DNA of 17,803 bases from contig JAZKZX010000040.1 in the NCBI GenBank assembly GCA_045612925.1, positions 1-17,803 on the forward strand, given 5' to 3'. Within the stretch, counting starts at the first letter, position 1; every line of letters starts with the position of its first letter. Under the pieces are notes generated by a model, which was given only the letters and a program-made list of their open reading frames with translations, had not been told where the DNA came from and made no database searches. Origin of the DNA: UBA1189 sp045612925. Lineage in GTDB: Bacteria; Bacteroidota; Bacteroidia; Bacteroidales; Bacteroidaceae. Positions 6,685-14,177 of this stretch are shown here, one piece after another. A program made the position numbers and the translations under genes.

Positions 6685-8619
6685 CTATATTCTACGTGGC
6701 GTATTGTCTGTCATCACCTGGTGTACTATCTCTGTAACCATTTGTTTCAATTCGCTCATGAACTGCTTGGCATCATAGCGTCGTGCCTCAATTTCGCGTA
6801 GGCGTTTTTCCCATATTCCCGTGAGCTCGGCACTCTTGAGCAGTTCTTCTCGGATGAGGCTGATGAGTTCGACACCTGTAGGGGTGGGAGCGAGGCTCTT
6901 TCTCACCTTGGTTACATAGTTGCGCTTGTATAGTGTCTTGATGATTTCGGCGCGTGTGGCAGGGCGGCCTATACCGTTCTCTTTCATGGCGTCGCGTAGC
7001 TCCTCATCGTCGACAAACTTGCCCGCCGTCTCCATGGCGCGAATGAGCGTTCCCTCGGTGTAAGGTTTGGGGGGTTGGGTCAATTTGTCTATTAGTTCGG
7101 GGATGTGAGGCCCGCTCTCGCCTTTGGTGAATTGAGCATTAACGACGGATGCTTGGGTATTCTCCTCCGGCGACTCATCTGTTGTCTGCTGATTATTGTC
7201 TGTTGTCTGTTGGTAGTCAAATACCATTCGCCAACCGGGGGACACAATCTCTTTCCCCGAGGCGCGAAAGAGGATGCCGTCTGTTTCTCCCAATACAGTC
7301 GTCGTGCGTGTCTTGCATTCGGGGTGGAATACGGCGATGAATCGTCGTACGATGAGGTCATACACCTTCTTCTCATTGTCGTTGAGCGCTCCTGGTACTA
7401 CGCCGGTGGGGATGATGGCATGGTGATCGGTTACCTTCTTGTTGTCGAAGACTTTCTTTGATTTTAGCAAAGGTCGTCCATGTAGCGGAGTGATGTATTG
7501 TTGGTAATCACGCAGTCCCATGAGAATCTGTGGACACTTGGCATACACATCGTCGCTCAAGTAGGTAGTATCTACACGCGGGTAGGTCGTTACCTTCTTT
7601 TCGTAGAGCGATTGCACGATTTGCAGTGTTACATCTACGGGGATGCCAAATTTCTTGTCGCATTCCGTCTGTAGTGTGCCCAAGTCGAAGAGCGGGGGAG
7701 GGAGCTCCTTGCCGTCTTTCTTCGTTACAGAGGTTATCGTGAAGGGTTTGTCTTTTATACGGGCCAATAAGGCTGCTCCTTGCTCACCATTGGCGATAGG
7801 GTCGAGGCCGATGTTCTCAGCCTCTGCTTTGCGCCATACTTCAGCCATATCGAAGGGTTGTCCTTTCTTTTCTGCAGCTTCTTTCTTCTTCTCCAGCTCC
7901 GCCATTAGGTCCTCTTCGCTACGGCGCATGATGGCGTTGAAGGTGACACCTCGGTATAGTGTTTTCAGTACCCAATATTGTTGGGGCACAAAGTTGTCGA
8001 TCTCTTGTTGTCGTTTTACGATGAGGGCGAGGGTCGGTGTCTGTACGCGTCCTATTGAGAGTACTTGTTTGTTTTGTCCATACTTCAAAGTGTAGAGTCG
8101 TGTAGCATTCATTCCCAATATCCAATCGCCGATGGCGCGGCATAGTCCGGCTTCGTATAGTGATTGCTTCTCTGAAGCATCCATCAGTTTGGCGAATCCC
8201 TCGCGTATAGCCTCTTCGGTGAGCGACGATACCCATAGTCGTTTTACGGGGCACTTGGCCTCGGCCTTCTGCATTACCCAGCGTTGTATGAGCTCTCCCT
8301 CTTGGCCGGCATCACCGCAATTGATAATCATGTCGGCATTTTGCATTAGGCCCTTGATGATGCCGAACTGCTTCTCTATGCCCTGATTGTCAATGAGCTT
8401 GATGCCGAAGCGTGGAGGTATCATGGGCAAGCTGCTGAGAGACCAGCTCTTCCATTGTGAGGTGTAATCGTGTGGTTCCTTGAGTGTACAAAGATGTCCG
8501 AAGGTCCAGGTCACTTGATACCCGTTCCCCTCCAAATAGCCTTCGCGGCGCGTCTTGGCACCCAATACATCGGCAATCTCTTTTGCTACACTTGGTTTCT
8601 CTGCTATACAGACTATCAT
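6685..8619 (-). CDS. topB: DNA topoisomerase III (type IA)
   Basis: 644 residues. A type IA topoisomerase that relaxes or decatenates DNA through a single-strand break. The Toprim domain starts at the N-terminus (IAEKPSVAKEI, catalytic E7), and its acidic motif reads DAGQEGE (D103, E107, with Gly at the second Asp position). SIGRVQTPTLAL (188-199) and TTYPRVDT follow, with the active-site Tyr at 346; YTEGTLIRAME and GIGRPATRAEII mark the C-terminal core. No zinc ribbons are present. Two linkers look expanded: a charged stretch near 236-275 and a low-complexity QQTTDNNQQTTD segment near 470-481 encoded by short DNA repeats. The ATG at 8619 begins directly with the conserved MIVCIAEKPS. The upstream thioesterase lies 72 nt away. 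Confidence 0.95.
   Translation of the reverse strand: MIVCIAEKPSVAKEIADVLGAKTRREGYLEGNGYQVTWTFGHLCTLKEPHDYTSQWKSWSLSSLPMIPPRFGIKLIDNQGIEKQFGIIKGLMQNADMIINCGDAGQEGELIQRWVMQKAEAKCPVKRLWVSSLTEEAIREGFAKLMDASEKQSLYEAGLCRAIGDWILGMNATRLYTLKYGQNKQVLSIGRVQTPTLALIVKRQQEIDNFVPQQYWVLKTLYRGVTFNAIMRRSEEDLMAELEKKKEAAEKKGQPFDMAEVWRKAEAENIGLDPIANGEQGAALLARIKDKPFTITSVTKKDGKELPPPLFDLGTLQTECDKKFGIPVDVTLQIVQSLYEKKVTTYPRVDTTYLSDDVYAKCPQILMGLRDYQQYITPLHGRPLLKSKKVFDNKKVTDHHAIIPTGVVPGALNDNEKKVYDLIVRRFIAVFHPECKTRTTTVLGETDGILFRASGKEIVSPGWRMVFDYQQTTDNNQQTTDESPEENTQASVVNAQFTKGESGPHIPELIDKLTQPPKPYTEGTLIRAMETAGKFVDDEELRDAMKENGIGRPATRAEIIKTLYKRNYVTKVRKSLAPTPTGVELISLIREELLKSAELTGIWEKRLREIEARRYDAKQFMSELKQMVTEIVHQVMTDNTPRRI
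7180..7214. repeat. Degenerate heptanucleotide repeat inside topB
   Basis: On the plus strand five consecutive 7-mers read TGTTGTC, TGCTGAT, TATTGTC, TGTTGTC, TGTTGGT. An 11-nt core, TCTGTTGTCTG, recurs exactly at 7178-7188 and 7199-7209 (21-nt period, so 7 codons). In the protein this gives QQTTDNNQQTTD in a variable linker. Confidence 0.75.
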
Positions 8620-8647
8620 TCTTTCACACTCCTTGTCGTTTGGCCCG

Positions 8648-8678
8648 CGAAGTTACTACATTTAATTAAGAATAGAAA
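8648..8678 (-). promoter_or_regulatory. Putative promoter for topB
   Basis: Minus-strand TAACTTCG (8655-8648) resembles the -7 box with one change; TTTC (8678-8675) is a degenerate -33 box 19 nt away. It lies in the 72-nt gap downstream of the thioesterase gene. Confidence 0.4.
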
Positions 8679-8691
8679 ATTTCCCTCTTTT

Positions 8692-9078
8692 TCATCCATT
8701 CAGTCGTGCCATGAATTTTTCGCGGTCTACGATGAAACGGGTGTGCTCGCCTTCGCCGATAACTCCATCTTCGTCGTTGGCGGTGACGGTGAATTGTAGC
8801 TTGCGCCCCTCTACCAGGGTGAGTGTAGCTGTTGCGCTTATGTTGCGTCCGTGGGCGGTAGGCTTGAGGTGCGATGCGGCGATGTGTCCACCTACGGTTG
8901 TCTGATTGTCATTCAAGTGAGGGGCTACGCAGCGCATGGCGGCCTCTTCCATGAGTGCAATCATTGATGGTGTGGCGAGCACGAGAAGGTCGCCACTACC
9001 GACATGGGCGGCCAGGTGATGCTCTTCTACGATGCGGGTACAGGTGTATGTAAGTCCGGTTTGTAACATAGGTGTCAT
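8692..9078 (-). CDS. FlK-like hotdog-fold thioesterase
   Basis: A 128-residue single hotdog domain of the fluoroacetyl-CoA thioesterase (FlK)-like family. TPSMIALMEEAA begins the central helix and VGGHIAASHLKPTAHG follows. By count T36, E44 and H70 have the same spacing (8 and 26 residues) as the FlK triad Thr42-Glu50-His76. It therefore probably hydrolyses a small acyl-CoA thioester in the cytoplasm; the substrate is unknown and fluoroacetyl-CoA itself is unlikely in this context. Starts at 9078 and at 9069 (fourth codon) are both possible; the predicted transcript start near 9083 slightly favours the second. It lies just upstream of topB on the same strand, with no obvious functional link. 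Confidence 0.85.
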   Translation of the reverse strand: MTPMLQTGLTYTCTRIVEEHHLAAHVGSGDLLVLATPSMIALMEEAAMRCVAPHLNDNQTTVGGHIAASHLKPTAHGRNISATATLTLVEGRKLQFTVTANDEDGVIGEGEHTRFIVDREKFMARLNG

Positions 9079-9089
9079 TTTTTATGAAG

Positions 9090-9097
9090 CAAAGATA
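9090..9097 (-). promoter_or_regulatory. Putative -7 box for the thioesterase gene
   Basis: Minus-strand TATCTTTG is an exact TAnnTTTG match 12 nt upstream of the ATG at 9078. No convincing TTTG -33 box is found at 19-21 nt. Confidence 0.45.
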
Positions 9098-9126
9098 CGC
9101 TGAATTTGGTGAATATTGAATGTTTT

Positions 9127-9158
9127 CTTGTTTTTTTATGTGCTTTGGCCTACCTTTG
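9127..9158 (+). promoter_or_regulatory. Promoter for the AI-2E family gene
   Basis: CTTG (9127-9130), 20 nt, then TACCTTTG (9151-9158). Transcription should begin near 9165, leaving about 14 nt before the ATG at 9179 and excluding an upstream in-frame start at 9116. Confidence 0.65.
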
Positions 9159-9178
9159 GCGCAAATAAACGAATTGCA

Positions 9179-10276
9179 ATGAATAAGGAGATTACATTTG
9201 ATCGTTTTATCCGTGGACTCATCGCCATAGCGGTGTGTGTCGTGGTTTATCTGCTCATTAATCGGCTGAGTGGAGCCTTGTTGCCCTTCCTGCTCGCTTG
9301 GTTGTTTTGTTATCTGGTATATCCGATAGTGAAGTTTTTCCAGTATCGTGTAGGGCTCAAGCATCGTTTGCTCTCGGTATTTGTGGTGTTGTTGCTTATT
9401 GTGGTGTTCATCGTGGGGGTGTGTTTCTTGGTGATACCTCCTGTGGTGCAGGAGTTTGCCGTACTCAAGGAGTTTGTGCTCAATTATGTCGCCTCGGAAG
9501 GTGGTAATGCGACCATCCCTGATGTGGTGAACGAGTTTGTGCACAAGCATATTAACATGGAGGAGGTGGAGAACTACTTCTCGGTCGATCGTATAGGTGA
9601 GCTTGTCAAGGGAGCGTTACCCAAGATCTGGAATGTGGTGTCACAATCATTCAGCATGGTGTGGGGTTTGGTTGCCATCTTCATGTTTATGGTCTATGTG
9701 CTTTTTATACTCAAGGACTATGAGTTGCTCGAGCGTGGATGGGTAAGCCTCATTCCCGAGAAGTATCGTGAGCGTGTGGTTAATCTTGTTGAAGATGTGG
9801 AGGATAGCATGAGCGACTATTTTCGTGGGCAATCCCTTGTGGCTTTGTGCGTGGGTATCCTCTTTAGTATAGGTTTTGTCATCATAGACTTTCCTTTGGC
9901 CATTGGCTTCGGACTCTTTGTGGGGGCGCTCAATATCGTGCCTTACTTGCAGACCGTAGCGCTTGTGCCTACCGTGTTCTTGGCGTTGGTCAAAGCGGCC
10001 AATACGGGCGACAACTTCTGGTGGATACTCGTGGCGGCGGGTATTGTATTCCTTGTGGTGCAGGCTATCCAAGAGACCATTCTTATACCGCGTATAATGA
10101 ATAAGGTGACGGGACTCAACCCTGCCATAATCTTGTTGTCGCTATCCGTTTGGGGTAGTCTGCTCGGACTTGTGGGTATGATTATCGCGTTGCCTGCCAC
10201 ATCGCTGATACTATCCTATTATCGTCGTTTCTTGCGCAAACAAGAATTGGAGGATGAAGAGGCCGGAAAGTCCTGA
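9179..10276 (+). CDS. AI-2E (PerM) family membrane protein
   Basis: About 365 residues with 7-8 hydrophobic segments in the arrangement of the AI-2E/PerM family: paired N-terminal helices (about 12-55), a third near 64-88, a soluble stretch (about 90-150), then a C-terminal bundle. Conserved C-terminal features include GFGLFVGALNIVPYL, VQAIQETILIPRIM and NPAIILLSLSVWGSLLGLVGMI. Some members export AI-2 or act as Na+/H+ antiporters, but most have no known substrate, so none is assigned. The start at 9179 is chosen because the promoter -7 box lies at 9151-9158. It is a single gene; the tRNA-Lys unit follows with its own promoter. Confidence 0.9.
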   Translation: MNKEITFDRFIRGLIAIAVCVVVYLLINRLSGALLPFLLAWLFCYLVYPIVKFFQYRVGLKHRLLSVFVVLLLIVVFIVGVCFLVIPPVVQEFAVLKEFVLNYVASEGGNATIPDVVNEFVHKHINMEEVENYFSVDRIGELVKGALPKIWNVVSQSFSMVWGLVAIFMFMVYVLFILKDYELLERGWVSLIPEKYRERVVNLVEDVEDSMSDYFRGQSLVALCVGILFSIGFVIIDFPLAIGFGLFVGALNIVPYLQTVALVPTVFLALVKAANTGDNFWWILVAAGIVFLVVQAIQETILIPRIMNKVTGLNPAIILLSLSVWGSLLGLVGMIIALPATSLILSYYRRFLRKQELEDEEAGKS

Positions 10277-10290
10277 ATAATGGGATGAAA

Positions 10291-10317
10291 ACCCTGTTTT
10301 TGGAAGAAAAAACGGGT
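10291..10317. other. Hairpin after the AI-2E family gene
   Basis: ACCC-T-GTTTTT (10291-10301) pairs with AAAAAC-GGGT (10308-10317) around a 6-nt loop, with one bulged T. There is no T-run on the plus strand after it, so it may be a weak terminator or a 3'-end stabilising hairpin. Confidence 0.35.
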
Positions 10318-10343
10318 ATGAGACATAAAAAGGGTGGAAAAAG

Positions 10344-10374
10344 TTTGCATTCTCACAAAAACTTCCTACCTTTG
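10344..10374 (+). promoter_or_regulatory. Promoter for tRNA-Lys
   Basis: TTTG (10344-10347), 19 nt, TACCTTTG (10367-10374): full consensus at both boxes. Predicted transcription start is near 10381, about 105 nt upstream of the mature tRNA. Confidence 0.75.
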
Positions 10375-10467
10375 CACTCGCAAATGCGAAAATGGGTTGC
10401 ACTCGTTGCAAATAAAACCAGTTTTTATTCACTCGTTGACGCCATTTTTGCACTCGCAAATGCGAAA
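10371..10467 (+). repeat. Direct repeats in the tRNA-Lys leader
   Basis: A 21-nt sequence beginning TTTGCACTCG and ending ATGCGAAA is exactly repeated at 10371-10391 and 10447-10467 (76 nt apart). Two partial copies lie between: TTGCACTCGTTGCAAA (10397-10412) and TTCACTCGTTG (10428-10438). Each full copy can fold TTTGC/GCAAA. The first copy overlaps the end of the -7 box; the second is preceded by CCAT and not TACC, so it lacks a complete -7 box. Confidence 0.85.
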
Positions 10468-10485
10468 GCACTTGCACATGAGGTC

Positions 10486-10558
10486 GATTCGCTAGCTCAG
10501 CAGGTAGAGCACATCCCTTTTAAGGATGGGGTCTTGGGTTCGAGCCCCAAGCGAATCA
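10486..10558 (+). tRNA. tRNA-Lys (anticodon UUU)
   Basis: A full cloverleaf can be drawn by hand. Acceptor GATTCGC pairs with GCGAATC; the D arm is GCTC/GAGC. The anticodon arm is CATCC-CTTTTAA-GGATG, with TTT at the centre of the 7-nt loop. The variable loop is GGGTC, and the T arm is TTGGG-TTCGAGC-CCCAA. The discriminator base is A. The 3' CCA is not encoded. Total 73 nt, with all stems perfectly paired. Confidence 0.96.
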
Positions 10559-10563
10559 CTGAA

Positions 10564-10597
10564 AGAGAGGGACTCCAGGAGCTCCTCTCTTTTTTTG
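10564..10597 (+). terminator. Rho-independent terminator of the tRNA-Lys unit
   Basis: AGAGAGG (10564-10570) pairs with CCTCTCT (10584-10590), followed by a run of T to about 10596. It lies 5 nt after the tRNA 3' end. Confidence 0.85.
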
Positions 10598-10664
10598 TAG
10601 TAATGTGGATGTAGCTCAATAAAAGAGAAAAAACAGGCGCCTCTCTTATATTTAGCCGTTGAGT

Positions 10665-10696
10665 TTTGGCGTTTCGCCCGATTTTTACTACCTTCG
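10665..10696 (+). promoter_or_regulatory. Promoter for the nusB cluster
   Basis: TTTG (10665-10668), 20 nt, then TACCTTCG (10689-10696), one change from the -7 consensus. Predicted leader is about 15 nt before the ATG at 10718. Confidence 0.65.
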
Positions 10697-10717
10697 CACA
10701 AAATTTCATAAAGAGTT

Positions 10718-11641
10718 ATGATTAATAGAGTTCTTATCAGACTGAAGGTGATTCAGGTAATCTATGCCTACTATCAGAATGGGGGCAAGAGTTTAGAGGC
10801 CGCAGAGAAGGAGTTGTTCTTTAGCTTGTCAAAGGCGTATGACCTATACAAGTACCTGTTGTTGTTGATGGTAGAGGTTACCCAGTTTGCCGATCGTCGC
10901 ATTGATAATCGTCGCCATAAGTTGCGCCCTTCTTATGAGGACCTCAATCCCAATACTCGCTTTATTGACAATGCCTTCATGGCTCAGTTGATGCAGAATA
11001 CACAGCTCGAGGAGTTCCGTGCCAACCAGAAGCGTACATGGGACGATGAGGGCGACTTTGTGAAGCATTTGTTCGAGAAGATCGAGCAGACAAAGACCTA
11101 TCAGGACTATATGAGCAAGGAGGCTTTGACCTACGAGGATGACCGCGAGTTGTGGCGTAAGCTCTACCGCTCTACCATAGCTCAGAATGATACTATCGAT
11201 GAGATCCTGGAGGAGCAGAGCCTTTACTGGAACGATGACAAGGCTATCGTAGACACCTTCGTGCTGAAGACAATCAAGCGCTTCGACCCCGAGAATGGTG
11301 CCGAGCAGGAGTTGTTGCCCGAGTATAAGGACGATGAGGATAAGGAGTTTGCCCGCAAGCTCTTGCGTGCATCTATCTCCAATGCCGAGGCCTATCGCAA
11401 GCTTATGGAGAACAATGCCAAGAACTGGGACATGGAGCGTTTTGCCTTTATGGACATCCTCATCATGCAGGTGGCCTTGGCCGAGATCATCTCGTTCCCC
11501 TCTATCCCCGTGTCGGTGTCGCTCAACGAGTATGTTGAGATAGCTAAGATCTATAGCACTCCCAAGAGCGGCAGCTTCATCAATGGCATGCTCGATGGCA
11601 TCGTCAACCAGCTCAAGAGCGAGAACAAATTGAATAAGTAA
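10718..11641 (+). CDS. nusB: Transcription antitermination factor NusB
   Basis: 307 residues. NusB acts with NusE (S10) on boxA RNA to keep RNA polymerase processive through rRNA operons. The first helices (VLIRLKVIQVIYAYY) and the C-terminal bundle carry the family signature: WDMERFAFMDILIMQVALAEI, then FPSIPVSVSLNEYVEIAKIYSTPKSG.FINGMLD. At about 307 aa it is twice the E. coli length; the extra, charged middle (about 85-205) is usual for Bacteroidota NusB as I know it. It heads a tight cluster with yajC (30 nt), ybbR (8 nt) and coaE. Confidence 0.94.
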   Translation: MINRVLIRLKVIQVIYAYYQNGGKSLEAAEKELFFSLSKAYDLYKYLLLLMVEVTQFADRRIDNRRHKLRPSYEDLNPNTRFIDNAFMAQLMQNTQLEEFRANQKRTWDDEGDFVKHLFEKIEQTKTYQDYMSKEALTYEDDRELWRKLYRSTIAQNDTIDEILEEQSLYWNDDKAIVDTFVLKTIKRFDPENGAEQELLPEYKDDEDKEFARKLLRASISNAEAYRKLMENNAKNWDMERFAFMDILIMQVALAEIISFPSIPVSVSLNEYVEIAKIYSTPKSGSFINGMLDGIVNQLKSENKLNK

Positions 11642-11671
11642 TTGTTTAACTAAAAAAAATTATAGAATACT

Positions 11672-11992
11672 ATGTTGTTATTGCAAGCACAAGCAGCAGG
11701 AGGCTCACTCCTTTCGTCGCCCATCGTTATGTTGGTGTTGATGTTCGTTATCATGTGGTTCTTTATGATTCGTCCCCAGCGCAAGCAGCAGAAGGCTCTC
11801 GAGGCCTTCCGCAATAGTCTCACCGCAGGTCAGCAGGTAGTGACAAGTGGTGGTATCTATGGTACGGTGAAGGAGATCATCAACGAGAACGGACACAGCA
11901 TCGTGGTGTTGGAGATTGCCACTGGTGTGAAGGTTAAGATTGACAAGTCGTCGGTGTATGCTGATATGTCGGCAACTACTCAGCAGAAGTAA
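11672..11992 (+). CDS. yajC: Sec translocase accessory subunit YajC
   Basis: 106 residues: one N-terminal transmembrane helix (PIVMLVLMFVIMWFFMI) followed directly by the family hallmark RPQRKQQKA. A small cytoplasmic domain with LTAGQQVVTSGGIYGTV comes next, then a KVKIDKSSV strand. YajC associates with SecDF at the inner membrane. It is co-directional with nusB and is followed 8 nt later by the YbbR-domain gene, so almost certainly one transcript. Confidence 0.95.
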   Translation: MLLLQAQAAGGSLLSSPIVMLVLMFVIMWFFMIRPQRKQQKALEAFRNSLTAGQQVVTSGGIYGTVKEIINENGHSIVVLEIATGVKVKIDKSSVYADMSATTQQK

Positions 11993-12000
11993 GTAGTGCG

Positions 12001-13011
12001 ATGGCAAACAAGCAGCCACAACCGATACAGCAGACGAAACAATTTTTAAGAAACTTCCTGCACATCAAGGATGGCAGGGAGTTTCTTGTGTTTTTGTTCT
12101 TCCTCCTCGCGGCCTTCATCTTCTGGTACCTCACCACGATGAATCAGGAGTATGAGATGACCTATACCGTGAAGCTCGAGCTCAAGCATCTCCCCGATGG
12201 GGTTATGGTCACCGAGCCTCTACCCAAAGAGATGAAGGTGGTGCTCAAGGATAAGGGCGACAAGCTTGTCGAGTACAAGGCTCGCGGCAAGATGAAGGTG
12301 TTGGGTATCGACTACCTGCATCATGCCCCTATGGGTGGTACGGCCATCTATGGCAATGAGTTGCACAAGCTCTTGAGCGAGGGGTTGGCGTCGTCTACGC
12401 AGATCGTGTCCACATCGTTGGATACGCTCAAGTACTATGTCGCCGATGCCCGTGGTGTGAAGCTCCCCTTGCGTTTGCGCGGAGTGGTCGAGGCCGACAA
12501 GCAGCATGTGGTGGAGCATGTGACGCTCTCGCCCGATAGTGTGACGGTGTATGCCTCGCGCTCGATGACCGATACGATGACCGCCGTCTACACCCCCTAT
12601 GTGCGCTATGAGGACCTTGCCGACTCGGTGCTACAGGTGCTCTCCCTGGATGCCCATTCGTGGGGCGTGCGTTACGAGCCCTCCGAGGCCGTGCTCCATG
12701 TGGCGGTCAGCCCCTATGTGAGCAAGAGTGTGCAGGTGCCCGTCGTGGGGTATATGTTCCCCTATGGCCAACAACTGAAGACCTTCCCGTCGAAGGTGAA
12801 GGTGTCGTTTCGTGTGGGGTTGAGCCACTTCCGCCAGGTGACCGAGGAGGACTTCAAGATACTGGTTCGCTATAGCGAGGTGCATGACAATGCCTCGGGC
12901 AAGGTGGCGCTCAGCCTCGATGCGATGCCCGAGGATGTTACCGATGTGGTGATCGAGCCTGCCGAGGTGGATTATCTGATCGAGATGAATGCCTTTCCCC
13001 ACTATCACTAA
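12001..13011 (+). CDS. YbbR-like domain membrane-anchored protein
   Basis: 336 residues. A short basic cytoplasmic N-terminus (about 1-26) precedes a single transmembrane helix (FLVFLFFLLAAFIFWYLT, about 29-46). The rest is an extracytoplasmic beta-rich region resembling tandem YbbR domains, with the strand pattern YTVKLELKHLPDGVMVTEPLP and later LSPDSVTVYASRSMTD and PSKVKVSFRVG. In Firmicutes, YbbR (CdaR) proteins regulate the CdaA di-adenylate cyclase; no such partner is encoded nearby, so the role here is open. The position between yajC and coaE is, from memory, conserved in Bacteroidales. Confidence 0.85.
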   Translation: MANKQPQPIQQTKQFLRNFLHIKDGREFLVFLFFLLAAFIFWYLTTMNQEYEMTYTVKLELKHLPDGVMVTEPLPKEMKVVLKDKGDKLVEYKARGKMKVLGIDYLHHAPMGGTAIYGNELHKLLSEGLASSTQIVSTSLDTLKYYVADARGVKLPLRLRGVVEADKQHVVEHVTLSPDSVTVYASRSMTDTMTAVYTPYVRYEDLADSVLQVLSLDAHSWGVRYEPSEAVLHVAVSPYVSKSVQVPVVGYMFPYGQQLKTFPSKVKVSFRVGLSHFRQVTEEDFKILVRYSEVHDNASGKVALSLDAMPEDVTDVVIEPAEVDYLIEMNAFPHYH

Positions 13012-13023
13012 TTGTTGAACGCG

Positions 13024-13632
13024 ATGAGTCGTACCCCTTATATTATAGGTGTCACCGGAGGTATTGGTAGTGGCAAGTCTGTGGTGTCGCGTCTGTTGCG
13101 TCTGATGGGTGTGCCCGTCTACGATTGCGACGGCGAGGCCAAGCGCCTGATGTGCCAGAGCACTGCTATCCGCGCGGCTCTCGTGGATGCCGCAGGTGAG
13201 GGTGTATACGATGCTCAGGGGCGGCTCGACAGGTCGTACCTTGCCGCCTATATGTTTGGCCATGCCGAGCGTGTGGCGCTTGTCAACGGCATTGTGCATC
13301 CCGTGGTGCGTGCCGACTTCAGGGCTTGGGCCCGGCAGACGGGTAGGGCAGTGGTCGCCGTGGAGAGTGCCATACTCTTCGAGGCTGGCATGGAGGCCGA
13401 TGTCGATGCCGTGTGGGTGGTGCATGCCCCCGAGGCGCTGCGTGTGTGCCGTGCTATCAGTCGCGATGGCTCCGATGCCGAGGCCATACACCGACGCATG
13501 CAGAGCCAGATGAGCGAGCAGGAGTATATGCGGCGTGCCGATGTGGTCCTTCACAACGATGGGCAACATTCGCTGATAGCGCAGACGAGGGCTGCGCTGG
13601 CCCTGCAGGCGAAATATGGTGCCGAAGGCTAA
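13024..13632 (+). CDS. coaE: Dephospho-CoA kinase
   Basis: About 202 residues from the ATG at 13024; TTG codons at 13012 and 13015 would add four residues with no homology value. It carries out the last step of coenzyme A synthesis, phosphorylating the ribose 3'-OH of dephospho-CoA with ATP. The P-loop GVTGGIGSGKS lies at the N-terminus. YDCDGEAKRLM (substrate-binding Asp), VESAILFEAGMEADVDAVWVVHAP and the LID-region arginines (SRDG..AEAIHRRMQSQM) follow in order. It starts 12 nt after the ybbR stop, as last gene of the nusB cluster. Confidence 0.95.
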   Translation: MSRTPYIIGVTGGIGSGKSVVSRLLRLMGVPVYDCDGEAKRLMCQSTAIRAALVDAAGEGVYDAQGRLDRSYLAAYMFGHAERVALVNGIVHPVVRADFRAWARQTGRAVVAVESAILFEAGMEADVDAVWVVHAPEALRVCRAISRDGSDAEAIHRRMQSQMSEQEYMRRADVVLHNDGQHSLIAQTRAALALQAKYGAEG

Positions 13633-13648
13633 CTTTTTGTCCATAGAT

Positions 13649-13679
13649 TTCGCATTATCGGTGCTAATTCGTACTTTTG
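13649..13679 (+). promoter_or_regulatory. Putative promoter for the DUF5606 gene
   Basis: TACTTTTG (13672-13679) is a full -7 match; TTCG (13649-13652) 19 nt upstream is a degenerate -33 box. The predicted leader is about 50 nt, A-rich near the ATG. Confidence 0.55.
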
Positions 13680-13737
13680 TCTCGAGAAATAGAAGACATA
13701 TATACTATTAACGAAAAATATAAAAGAAAAAACTATT

Positions 13738-14154
13738 ATGCTCAAAACTGTATTGACCGTAGCCGGCAAGCCCGGTTTGTATAAGCTTGTATCAAGCGGA
13801 CGCAACATGCTCATCGTAGAGGCTATTGATAGCACTCACAAGCGCCTTCCCATCCACGGTGTAGATAAGGTAGTGTCGCTCGGCGATATCGCCATGTATA
13901 CCGACGACGAAGAGGTGCCCCTGTGGCAGGTGCTGGACAATGTAAAGGCCAAGTGCGAGGGTGCTGCTTGCGCTATCGACCATAAGAAGGCTTCGAACGA
14001 TGAATTGGCCGATTTCTTCGCCGAGGTACTTCCCAACTACGACCGCGACCGTGTGTACATGTCACATGTGCGCAAGCTCATCCAGTGGTACAACATCCTC
14101 GTCGAGGCAGGTCTCACCGACTTTGTGCCCGAGGATGCCGAGGTAGAGGAATAA
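13738..14154 (+). CDS. DUF5606 domain protein
   Basis: 138 residues, cytoplasmic, no membrane segment. The N-terminal ~55 residues (TVLTVAGKPGLYKLVSSGRNMLIVEAID..KKRLPIHG-like strand pattern, DKVVSLGDIAMYT) match the DUF5606 domain known from Bacteroidota. The C-terminus is helical and acidic (HVRKLIQWYNILVEAGLTDF, then EDAEVEE). Function is unknown; the small beta-rich N-terminal domain looks like a binding module, which is inference only. It lies downstream of coaE, an arrangement I recall from other Bacteroidales, but has its own likely promoter. The A-rich leader (GAAAAATATAAAAGAAAAAAC) without a Shine-Dalgarno site suggests efficient translation. Confidence 0.85.
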   Translation: MLKTVLTVAGKPGLYKLVSSGRNMLIVEAIDSTHKRLPIHGVDKVVSLGDIAMYTDDEEVPLWQVLDNVKAKCEGAACAIDHKKASNDELADFFAEVLPNYDRDRVYMSHVRKLIQWYNILVEAGLTDFVPEDAEVEE

Positions 14155-14177
14155 ATGAAAAAAAACTGCATAGCATT

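Noticed and set aside
10371..10467. CRISPR-like array in the tRNA leader
   Set aside because: Only two full copies with unequal partial copies between, no regular spacers and no cas genes.
12631..13644. 337-codon minus-strand open frame over ybbR and coaE
   Set aside because: Fully antisense to two well-supported genes, His/Leu/Gly-rich shadow composition, no domain pattern; a by-product of C/G-rich third positions.
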